From NCBI RefSeq assembly GCF_013364235.1, contig NZ_CP054919.1, positions 62,001 through 126,000 of the forward strand: DNA of 64,000 bases, read 5' to 3'. The notes below the pieces were generated by a model, which worked only from the letters and a program-made list of their open reading frames with translations, was not told where the DNA came from and searched no databases. This DNA comes from Kitasatospora sp. NA04385. Its GTDB lineage: Bacteria; Actinomycetota; Actinomycetes; Streptomycetales; Streptomycetaceae. Positions 16,339 through 23,902 of this stretch are shown piece by piece. The position numbers were made by a program, and so were the translations under genes. Position 1 is the stretch's first letter, and each line of letters starts with the position of its first letter.

Positions 16339-17223
16339 ATGGCAAGCCCGTCAGCCCGTGCCCAGCGCCGCACCGCCGCGCTGCTGCTGGCACCGTTTCT
16401 CGTCCTGTTCAGCGCCGTCACCCTCGCCCCGCTGCTCTACGCGGGCTGGATGAGCCTGTTCACCACCCGCACCTCCGGCCTCGGCTTCGGCGGCGCCCGC
16501 CAGGTCTTCGCCGGCCTGGACAACTTCACCGCCGCGCTGTCCGACCCGGCGTTCCGCCACGGGTTCCTGACCATCGCCGTCTACGTCGCGGTCTACATCC
16601 CGGTGATGATCGGCGGCGCGCTCGCCCTGGCGCTGCTGCTGGACTCGGGGCTGGCCCGGGCCCGCGCCTTCTTCCAGCTGGCCCTGTTCCTGCCGCACGC
16701 GGTGCCCGGGCTGATCGCGGCGCTGATCTGGGTCTACCTGTACACCCCCGGCCTCAGCCCGGTGATCGACCTGCTCGGGAACATCGACTTCCTGTCGGCG
16801 GACAACGCGGTCTTCTCCACCGCCAACATCGCGGTCTGGGAGTGGACCGGCTACAACACGGTGATCTTCTACGCCGCGCTCAAGGCGGTGCCCGGCGAGG
16901 TGCTGGACGCGGCCCGGATCGACGGCGCGGGCGGCATCCGCACCGCCCTGTCGATCAAGCTGCCGATGATCCGCCCCTCGGTCGCGCTGGCCGTGCTGTT
17001 CACGGTGATCGGATCGATCCAGCTGTTCACCGAGCCGAAGGTCATCTACAGCGCCTCCAGCGCGATCGGCAGCAGTTGGACGCCCAACATGTACGTCCAG
17101 ACCGCCGCCTTCACCCGCAACGACTTCGGCCTGGCGGCGGCCGCCTCGCTGCTCATCGCGCTGTTCGCCGCCGTCCTGTCGTTCCTCGTCACCCGTCTGT
17201 CGCGCCACCGGAGCCAGTCGTGA
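16339..17223 (+). CDS. Sugar ABC transporter permease, MalF type
   Basis: A 294-residue inner-membrane permease with six predicted transmembrane segments. The EAA loop that contacts the ATPase reads EVLDAARIDGAGGIRTALSI (about residues 188-207). It forms the channel with the next gene product, which starts at the overlapping GTGA. Confidence 0.92.
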   Translation: MASPSARAQRRTAALLLAPFLVLFSAVTLAPLLYAGWMSLFTTRTSGLGFGGARQVFAGLDNFTAALSDPAFRHGFLTIAVYVAVYIPVMIGGALALALLLDSGLARARAFFQLALFLPHAVPGLIAALIWVYLYTPGLSPVIDLLGNIDFLSADNAVFSTANIAVWEWTGYNTVIFYAALKAVPGEVLDAARIDGAGGIRTALSIKLPMIRPSVALAVLFTVIGSIQLFTEPKVIYSASSAIGSSWTPNMYVQTAAFTRNDFGLAAAASLLIALFAAVLSFLVTRLSRHRSQS

Positions 17224-18149
17224 CCAAGCCCCTGACCCTCCCGGCCCCGGCCCCCGCCCCCGCCGCGGCCCGGACCGGCCGGAGCGCCCCGGCCCGGCCG
17301 CGCCCCTCGGCCCTGCTGTCCAAGGCCGGTGTGACCGCGATGCTGGGCCTGGCCGCCCTCTACACCCTGCTGCCGATGCTCTGGCTGCTGCTGTCCTCCA
17401 CCAAGAGCCGGCAGGACCTGTTCAGCACGAACGGCTTCGCCCCCGGCAAGCAGTTCGCGCTCTTCGACAACCTCGGCCACCTGTTCGGCACCGACCACGG
17501 CATCTACCTGCGCTGGATCGTCAACACGGTGCTGTACGCGGGCGTCGGCGCCCTGCTGGCCACGGTGTTCGCGGTGGCCGCCGGGTACGCCTTCGACAAG
17601 CTGGCCTTCCCCGGCAAGGAGAAGCTCTTCGCCTTCGCCCTGCTCGGCGTGATGGTGCCGGGCACCGCGCTGGCGATCCCGCTGTACCTGCTCGCCGCCC
17701 GGGTCGGCCTGGTGAACACCTTCTGGGGCGTCTTCCTGCCCGGCCTGGTCTTCCCGTTCGGCGTCTACCTGGCCCGGGTGTTCAGCGCCGCCTACGTCCC
17801 CGACGAGGTGCTGGAGGCCGCCCGGATGGACGGGGCCGGCGAGTTCCGGGCGTTCTGCCGGATCGCCTTCCCGATGCTCGCCCCGGCCTTCGTGACCATC
17901 TTCCTGTTCCAGTTCACCCAGATCTGGAACTCCTTCTTCCTGCCCCTGGTGATGCTGTCCGACAAGGACCTGTTCCCGGTCAACCTCGGCCTGTACGTCT
18001 GGTACTCGTCCGCGCTCTCCCAGGGGCACCCGCAGGACTACCTGCTGGCCGTCGTCGGATCGCTGGTGTCCGTGGCGCCGCTGGTGGTGCTGTTCCTGAT
18101 GCTCCAGCGGTTCTGGAAGTCCGGCATGACGGCCGGCGCCGTCAAGTAG
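17220..18149 (+). CDS. Sugar ABC transporter permease, MalG type
   Basis: A 309-residue permease, partner of the preceding gene. A Pro/Ala-rich cytoplasmic N-terminus of about 30 residues is followed by membrane segments and the EAA loop EVLEAARMDGAGEFRAFCRI (about 197-216). The GTG start overlaps the upstream TGA by 4 nt. Confidence 0.92.
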   Translation: MTKPLTLPAPAPAPAAARTGRSAPARPRPSALLSKAGVTAMLGLAALYTLLPMLWLLLSSTKSRQDLFSTNGFAPGKQFALFDNLGHLFGTDHGIYLRWIVNTVLYAGVGALLATVFAVAAGYAFDKLAFPGKEKLFAFALLGVMVPGTALAIPLYLLAARVGLVNTFWGVFLPGLVFPFGVYLARVFSAAYVPDEVLEAARMDGAGEFRAFCRIAFPMLAPAFVTIFLFQFTQIWNSFFLPLVMLSDKDLFPVNLGLYVWYSSALSQGHPQDYLLAVVGSLVSVAPLVVLFLMLQRFWKSGMTAGAVK

Positions 18150-18158
18150 GCCATCGAC

Positions 18159-19208
18159 GTGAGGATCCCCGTGCCCGCGACCCCGCACCGCCCGCCCGCC
18201 GCGCACCGCCCGCGCGCCCTGTTCGCCATGGGGCGCCGACACCGCGACGCGCTCTTCCCGCCGGCCGCCGTCGAGCGGCTCGCCCGCCACGTCGACATCG
18301 ACCCGCAGCTCGTCGTCGAGGACGCCGGGGGCTTCGACCGGATCGCGGACCTCGCCTCCGTCGAGCTGCTGGTCACCTCCTGGGGCTGCCCCCCGCTGGA
18401 CGCCGCCGCGCTGGCCCGGATGCCCGCGCTGAAGGCGGTCGTGCACGCCGCCGGGAGCGTCAAGCACCATGTGACGGAGGCCTGTTGGGACCGCGGCCTG
18501 CGCGTCTCCACGGCCGCCGCGGCCAACGCCGTCCCGGTCGCCGAGTACACCCTCGCCGCCGTGCTGTTCGCCAACAAGCGCGTCCTGGAGATCGGCGGCC
18601 TCTACCGCGAGCACCGGACCGCCCTGGACTGGTCGGCGCACTTCCCCGGCTTCGGCAACTACCGGCGCACCATCGGCATCGTCGGCGCCTCCATGGTCGG
18701 GCGCCGGATGCTGGAGCTGCTGCGCGCCTTCGACTTCGACGTCCTGGTGGCCGACCCCCACCTCGACCCGGCCGAGGCCCGCACCCTCGGGGCCCGGCCG
18801 GTCGACCTGGACGAGCTGCTCGCGCTCTGCGACGTCGTCTCGCTGCACGCCCCCGCGCTGCCCGAGACCCACCACCTGCTGGACACCCGGCGCCTGGCCC
18901 TGATGCGGGACGGCGCGACGCTCGTCAACACCGGGCGGGGCTCGCTGGTCGACACCGCGGCGCTGACCGCCGAACTCCGCTCGGGCCGCCTGCACGCCGT
19001 CCTCGACGTCACCGAGCCCGAAGTGCTCCCGGCCGACTCGCCGCTGTACGCGCTGCCCAACGTGCTGCTGACCCCGCACATCGCCGGGTCGCTCGGCGGC
19101 GAGCTGCTGCGGATCACCGGGAGCGCCCTGGAGGAGGTCGAACGCTACTGTGCCGGACGGGAGTTCGCCCACCCGGTGAGCCGTGCGGCACTGTCCGTCT
19201 CGGCCTGA
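18159..19208 (+). CDS. D-isomer-specific 2-hydroxyacid dehydrogenase family protein
   Basis: A 349-residue NAD-dependent dehydrogenase (PF00389/PF02826). The Rossmann motif is GIVGASMVGRRMLEL; catalytic Arg and Glu lie in NTGRGSLVDT and TEPEVLP, and the His in TPHIAGS, as in the family. It follows the permease gene after 9 bases, so it belongs to the importer operon and probably oxidises or reduces a 2-keto/2-hydroxy acid derived from the imported compound. GTG start at 18159; an alternative GTG lies 12 bases later. Confidence 0.88.
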   Translation: MRIPVPATPHRPPAAHRPRALFAMGRRHRDALFPPAAVERLARHVDIDPQLVVEDAGGFDRIADLASVELLVTSWGCPPLDAAALARMPALKAVVHAAGSVKHHVTEACWDRGLRVSTAAAANAVPVAEYTLAAVLFANKRVLEIGGLYREHRTALDWSAHFPGFGNYRRTIGIVGASMVGRRMLELLRAFDFDVLVADPHLDPAEARTLGARPVDLDELLALCDVVSLHAPALPETHHLLDTRRLALMRDGATLVNTGRGSLVDTAALTAELRSGRLHAVLDVTEPEVLPADSPLYALPNVLLTPHIAGSLGGELLRITGSALEEVERYCAGREFAHPVSRAALSVSA

Positions 19209-19212
19209 ACGC

Positions 19213-19260
19213 ACCACCGAGCACACCGTCGAGAACACCACCGAGCACCCCGTCGAGAAC
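19213..19260. repeat. 24-bp tandem repeat, two copies
   Basis: Copies at 19213-19236 and 19237-19260 differ at one base, and a third partial copy follows. They fill the gap between the dehydrogenase stop and the ThuA gene. They stay open in the ThuA frame, so a start before them would add a TEHTVEN-type repeat to that protein. Confidence 0.75.
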
Positions 19261-19299
19261 ACCGTCGAGCACACCGCCCAGACCCCCGGAGCATCCGCC

Positions 19300-19977
19300 G
19301 TGCCCCCCACCGACCGACCGACCGACGTCCTGGTCTACACCCGCACGACGGGTTACCGCCACGCCTCCATCCCCGCCGCGACCGAGGCGCTGCGCGAGCT
19401 GGGCCGGGAGCACGGCTTCGCCGTCGAGGCCACCGAGGACCCGGCCGCGTTCACCGACGCCTCGCTGGCCGGGCGTGGCGCGGTGGTGTTCCTGTCCACC
19501 AGCGGCGAGGTGCTCGCCCCGGACGGGCGGGCGGCGCTGCGGCGCTGGGTGGAGGGCGGCGGCGGCTTCGTGGGCGTGCACTCGGCCGCCTGCACCGAGT
19601 ACGGCTGGCCGTACTACGGCGGGCTGCTCGGTGCGCGCTTCGCCGGGCACCCGGACGTCCAGCCGGCCACCGTGCTGGTGGAGGACCGGGACCACCCGGC
19701 GACGGCCCACCTGCCGGCGCGCTGGGAGTGGTGCGACGAGTGGTACGACTTCCGGGACAACCCCCGGCCGGGGGTGCGGGTGCTGGCGAGCGTGGACGAG
19801 TCGGGCTACCGGGGCGGCGCGATGGGCGGCGACCACCCCCTGGTGTGGTGCCGGGAGTCCGGAGCGGGCCGCTCGTTCTTCACCGCCCTGGGACACGCGG
19901 AGGAGGCGTACGCGGACCCGCTCTTCCGCCGCCACCTGCTGGGCGGCCTGCGCTGGGCGGCCCGCGCGGCGCACTGA
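19300..19977 (+). CDS. ThuA domain protein
   Basis: A 225-residue ThuA-like protein (PF06283), a class-I-amidotransferase-like fold tied to trehalose and other sugar utilisation in rhizobia; the reaction is not well defined. Typical segments are DVLVYTRTTGYRHASI, the GGGGFVGVHSA turn with its His, YYGGLLGARFAGHPDVQP, and GRSFFTALGHAEEAY. The GTG at 19300 is chosen because GGAG lies 8 bases upstream and conserved sequence starts at residue 8. A start at 19183 would overlap the previous gene and add 39 repeat-rich residues. It is in the same operon as the ABC importer and the dehydrogenase. Confidence 0.82.
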   Translation: MPPTDRPTDVLVYTRTTGYRHASIPAATEALRELGREHGFAVEATEDPAAFTDASLAGRGAVVFLSTSGEVLAPDGRAALRRWVEGGGGFVGVHSAACTEYGWPYYGGLLGARFAGHPDVQPATVLVEDRDHPATAHLPARWEWCDEWYDFRDNPRPGVRVLASVDESGYRGGAMGGDHPLVWCRESGAGRSFFTALGHAEEAYADPLFRRHLLGGLRWAARAAH

Positions 19978-20007
19978 CGCCGACGGACGCGCAGGGCCCC
20001 GCCGAAC

Positions 20008-20044
20008 GCCCCCGGCCTGGAAGCTATGCTGCCAGGCCGGGGGC
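20008..20044. terminator. Strong hairpin terminator after the ThuA gene
   Basis: Perfect 13-bp inverted repeat (20008-20020 with 20032-20044) and an 11-base loop, 30 bases after the ThuA stop. The right arm's last four bases also start a second inverted repeat, GGGCGAG-N13-CTCGCCC (20041-20067), so two structures compete. It probably ends the importer operon. Confidence 0.7.
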
Positions 20045-20192
20045 GAGTGCTATCGTCGTGCTCGCCCAGGACCAGGAAGGGGAGCTCGCGCATGCTCGGT
20101 GGGGTGTTCCCGGTGGCGCAGGCCCCGCGGGCCGGCGGGCGGTCGGCCGCCGTGCCGGCCGGATCCTCCGGAGCCGTCGGGGGGCGGGTCGC

Positions 20193-20888
20193 ATGACGGT
20201 CGGACGCGGGACGCTGAGCGACCAGATCGTGCGCGAGATCATCGCGGAGATCAAGGAGCGGGACCTGCGGGCCGGCGACGAGGTCCCGGCCGAGGGCGAG
20301 CTCGCCGAGCGGCACGGGGTGAACCGCCTGGTGGTCCGCGAGGCCGTCCGGACCCTGGTGGCCCGGGGCGTGCTGACCTCCAGCCAGGGGAAGCGGGCCC
20401 GGGTCGCGGTGCCCTCCCCCACGGTGCTGGAGCAGATCCTCGAGTTCCGCCTCAGCCAGAACTCGATGGACCTGCGCGACTTGATAGACACCCGCCGGGT
20501 GATCGAGGGCGAACTCGCCCGCCGCGCGGCGTCCCGGGTCGCCGCCGGGCGCGGCTCGGTGGACGGGGCCGAGCTCGCGCTGGCCGCCATGCGTGAGCGC
20601 ACCGGCGACCGCGAGGGCTTCATCGCCGCCGACCTGGCCTTCCACCAGGCCGTGGCCGACCTCGCCGACTCCAACGTCCTCTCCTTCATCCTGTCGGCCA
20701 TGAACGGCGTCCTGCTGGACGCCCGCCGCACCAGCTTCCAGGGCCGGGAGCAGCGCGGCAGCAGCCACCAGGAGACCGTCGACGCGCACCGGGAGATCCT
20801 CGACGCCGTCATCGCCGGCGACCCGGACGCCGCGGCCGGGGCGATGGCCCGCCACCTCACCGAGACCGGCCACGACCTGGGGCTGTGA
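20193..20888 (+). CDS. GntR/FadR family transcriptional regulator
   Basis: A 231-residue regulator: GntR winged helix (LSDQIVREIIAEIKERDLRA, then LAERHGVNRLVVREAVRTL, residues 7-70) and a C-terminal FCD ligand-binding domain whose metal-binding His and Asp lie in DLAFHQAV and VDAHREIL. The ATG at 20193 is taken because the HTH begins soon after; upstream in-frame codons run through the terminator area. It probably senses an organic acid or sugar acid; its target may be the importer operon before it. Confidence 0.88.
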   Translation: MTVGRGTLSDQIVREIIAEIKERDLRAGDEVPAEGELAERHGVNRLVVREAVRTLVARGVLTSSQGKRARVAVPSPTVLEQILEFRLSQNSMDLRDLIDTRRVIEGELARRAASRVAAGRGSVDGAELALAAMRERTGDREGFIAADLAFHQAVADLADSNVLSFILSAMNGVLLDARRTSFQGREQRGSSHQETVDAHREILDAVIAGDPDAAAGAMARHLTETGHDLGL

Positions 20889-20904
20889 GGGCCGGTCGCG
20901 GGGC

Positions 20905-23283
20905 TCAGAAGCGCGGTTCCAGGGCGAGTTCGGTCCAGATCGTCTTGCCGCGCTCCGCGTACCGGCAGCCCCAGCGCTCCGCCAGCTGCGCGATCAGGAA
21001 CAGGCCGCGCCCGCCCTCGTCGCTGTCCAGGGCGCGGCGCAGGCGCGGCTGGGTGTTGGAGGGGTCGGAGACCTCGCAGACCAGCGCCCGGTCGCGGATC
21101 AGCCGCAGCACGGCGGGGCCCCGGGTGTAGCGGATGGCGTTGGTGACCAGTTCGCTGACGACGAGTTCGGCGGCGAAGGCGAGGTGGTCCAGGCCCCAGG
21201 CGGCGAGCTGGGCCCCGGTGTCGGCGCGGGCCCGCTGGACGTCGGCGAGGTCGGTGTAGCGCCGGGTGAGGACGTCCTGCGGCAGCACGGCGCGGGTGCG
21301 GGCGAGCAGCAGGGCGGTGTCGTCGTCGGGGTGGTCCGCGGCGGGGCGGGCGGCGAGCAGGTCGTCGGCGATCGCCCGCAGGGGGCGGGCGGCGGGGGCG
21401 AGGGCGGGCAGCCGGGTCAGCAGGCCGGGCATGGCGGCGTCCGGGTCGTGGCCGGTGAGACCGTCGGTGTACAGGGCGAGCAGGCTGCCCGGTTCCAGCA
21501 CGGTGCGGTGGACCTCGTAGGCGCTGTCGCCGGCGCCGAGCGGCGGCCCGGGGTCCAGGGGCAGGTAGCGGGCGGTGCCGTCGGGGGTCAGCAGCAGCGG
21601 CGGGGGGTGCCCGGCGCTGGCGGTGTGCAGTTCCCGGTCGACGGGGTCGTAGACGGCGAACAGGCAGGTCGCGCCGACGGTGTCGGGCTCGTCGGACTCG
21701 GCGGCCATCCGCTGGACGAGGTCGTTGAGGCGGATCAGCAGGTCGTCGGGCGGGAGGTCGAGTTCGGCGAGGGTGTGCACGGCGGTGCGCAGGCGGGCCA
21801 TGGTGGCGGTGGCCTGGAGGCCGTGCCCGGTGACGTCGCCGATGACCAGGGCGGTGCGCAGCGAGGAGAGCGGGAAGGCGTCGTACCAGTCGCCGCCGAC
21901 GCCGAGGGTGCCGTCGGCGGGCCGGTAGGCGCCGGTGCTCTCGCAGGCGGTGGTGGTGTCGGTGGTGGGCGGCGGGAGCAGGCTGTTCTGCAGGACGACG
22001 GCGGTGGCGTGCTCGCGGGTGTAGCGGAAGGCGTTGTCGAGGGCGAGGGCGGTGCGGTCGCACAGGTCCTGGACGAGTTTCACGTCGGCGTCGTCGAAGG
22101 GTTCGGGGGTGGTGGTGCGCCAGACCATGACGTAGCCGAACAGGCGGCCCCGGTAGTAGAGCGGGCAGCCGATCGCGGAGCGCATGCCCTCGGGGACGAG
22201 GGCGGCGATCAGCCGGGGGTCGCCGCCCAGCGCGTAGCGGGCGGTGTCCGGGTCGAAGATGAGGGCGCCGCCGACCGCGACGGCGGCGATCTCCGGCCGG
22301 TCGGAAACGCTGGGGACGGGTTCGCCGACCTGGACGAGCGGGGCTGGCCAGCGCCCCTCGACGGCCTTCGCGGCGACCCGGCGCGGCGCGGACGCCTGGA
22401 CGCCGGGGTAGCCGAGCTGCGGGTCGCGGCCCTGGAGGACGGTGTCGGGGAAGTCGACGGCGGCCAGGTCGCCGAGGGCCGGGACCAGCACGTCGACGAG
22501 TTCGCGGGCCCCGCCGACCACGTCGAGGGAGCCGCCGATCTCGGCGGCGCGGCGGTAGGCCTCGGCCAGGCCGAGGCGGGCGCGGCCGGCGGTGGCGGGC
22601 AGCTCGACCAGGACGACGGCCACGCCGCGGGGGCGCCCGTCGGGGCCGTCGACGGGGAAGCAGGTGAGGGAGAAGACCCGCTGTTCGTCCAGGCGGTGCT
22701 CCACCCCGATGACGGCGGTGCCGTCGAGGGCGGCCCGGGCGCAGGCGGCCCGGGCGGGCACGCCCTCGGGGGTGCGCAGCCGCTCCAGCCAGTCCTGTCC
22801 GTCCGGGCCGGTGCCCAGGCCGGTCACCAGCAGGGCGTCGAAGGCGGCGCTGAGCCGAACGGGGCGCAGGCCCCGGTCGAGGTAGGCGGTGGCGATGCGG
22901 TCCTGCTGGAGCACGGCCCGGGCGAGCAGGGCGTCCCGGGGTTCGGCCGGGTCGGCGGGCTGCGGGGTGATCGTGAGCAGCGCGCCGCCGCCGGGCGGGC
23001 CGGCGGGCAGTAGGTGCAGGTCGGCGGTGCACCGGCTGCCGTCGGCGAGGCGCAGCCGGGCGCCCTCGACGGGGGCGGTGCCGGTGGGCAGCGGGTGGCC
23101 GAGCAGCTCGGCGGCCGGTCGGCCGCGCAGGTCGGCGGTGCGGGCGCCGAACAGGTCGGCGGCGGTCCGCGACCACCAGGTGACGGCGCCCGACGGGTCG
23201 AGCAGGACCGCGGCGGTCACGGGGGCGGGGCTCCCGGCCGGATCCGGGCCGGGGGCGGGGGCGGGGGCTGCTGGAGAGTCCAC
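20905..23283 (-). CDS. SpoIIE-type PP2C phosphatase with PAS/GAF sensors and ATP-binding domain
   Basis: A 792-residue soluble signalling protein. Order: PAS (about 17-85), a second PAS-like segment (about 105-225), GAF-like region (about 240-410), SpoIIE/PP2C phosphatase (about 430-640, with metal Asp residues in GGDWYDAF and GDVTGHG), and an anti-sigma-factor-type HATPase domain (about 680-790, N box VVSELVTNAIRY, G box DEGGRGLFLIAQ). Such proteins both dephosphorylate anti-sigma-factor antagonists and may phosphorylate them. The GTG at 23283 follows GGGGAG; the open frame extends far upstream but without coding bias. It is paralogous to the next gene. Confidence 0.88.
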   Translation of the reverse strand: MDSPAAPAPAPGPDPAGSPAPVTAAVLLDPSGAVTWWSRTAADLFGARTADLRGRPAAELLGHPLPTGTAPVEGARLRLADGSRCTADLHLLPAGPPGGGALLTITPQPADPAEPRDALLARAVLQQDRIATAYLDRGLRPVRLSAAFDALLVTGLGTGPDGQDWLERLRTPEGVPARAACARAALDGTAVIGVEHRLDEQRVFSLTCFPVDGPDGRPRGVAVVLVELPATAGRARLGLAEAYRRAAEIGGSLDVVGGARELVDVLVPALGDLAAVDFPDTVLQGRDPQLGYPGVQASAPRRVAAKAVEGRWPAPLVQVGEPVPSVSDRPEIAAVAVGGALIFDPDTARYALGGDPRLIAALVPEGMRSAIGCPLYYRGRLFGYVMVWRTTTPEPFDDADVKLVQDLCDRTALALDNAFRYTREHATAVVLQNSLLPPPTTDTTTACESTGAYRPADGTLGVGGDWYDAFPLSSLRTALVIGDVTGHGLQATATMARLRTAVHTLAELDLPPDDLLIRLNDLVQRMAAESDEPDTVGATCLFAVYDPVDRELHTASAGHPPPLLLTPDGTARYLPLDPGPPLGAGDSAYEVHRTVLEPGSLLALYTDGLTGHDPDAAMPGLLTRLPALAPAARPLRAIADDLLAARPAADHPDDDTALLLARTRAVLPQDVLTRRYTDLADVQRARADTGAQLAAWGLDHLAFAAELVVSELVTNAIRYTRGPAVLRLIRDRALVCEVSDPSNTQPRLRRALDSDEGGRGLFLIAQLAERWGCRYAERGKTIWTELALEPRF

Positions 23284-23902
23284 GGGGCGTCTCCCCTTCC
23301 GGGCTCGGGCGCGTACGCTCGGGCGCGTACCTCCTGCCAGGATGCGCCGCGGCGCGGCTGCGGGCACGCCGCGGCTGCGGTCAGCCGCCGGGCGGGCCCG
23401 GGAGGCCCGCGGGACGGGGCCGGTGGCGCTGTCCCGGACGCGGGTGCGGGGGACGGCGGCGGGTCGGCGTGGGCGTACGAGCCGCTGCGGGCGGGGAGAC
23501 GGCGGCCTCCGGACAGGCCCTCGCGCTGCTCGCCGGGCCTGCCCGCACCGAGCGGCTCGCGGCCGTCGCCGCCCCGTACCAGCCGCCCCGGCCCACCGCC
23601 GTCGCCGCCCCGCACCGGCCCCGGCCCCGGCCCGCCGCCCGGCAGGCCGACCGGGTGATTCGGCCCGCTGATGCTCCGAGGTCCGGCGGACCTCGGCGGC
23701 CGACGATCCCGCAGGGCGCCCCGCAGGGCGCCGTCCGTCGAGGAGGACGTGAGGCCCACGGGGCGCTCCCCCGCGTCCGGGGCCCGTCCGCCTCCGCCGG
23801 AGGGCCGGGGGGTGTCCACCTGGCAGGGCGCCCAGGGCTGCGGCGCGGCGGCACGTGCGTCGCCGCGGCCACGTCCGCGCTCGCGGGGGCCGCCCGCCGT
23901 TC
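23284..23902. other. Gap between two SpoIIE genes, no supported gene
   Basis: 619 bases. Frames stay open on both strands only because of high GC; none has a recognisable domain. A short direct repeat CTCGGGCGCGTAC occurs at about 23303-23328, just upstream of the phosphatase gene start, and may belong to its promoter. Confidence 0.5.

Noticed and set aside
17046..19310. 754-codon minus-strand open frame
   Set aside because: Antisense to the permease, dehydrogenase and start of the ThuA genes, all of which have clear family motifs.
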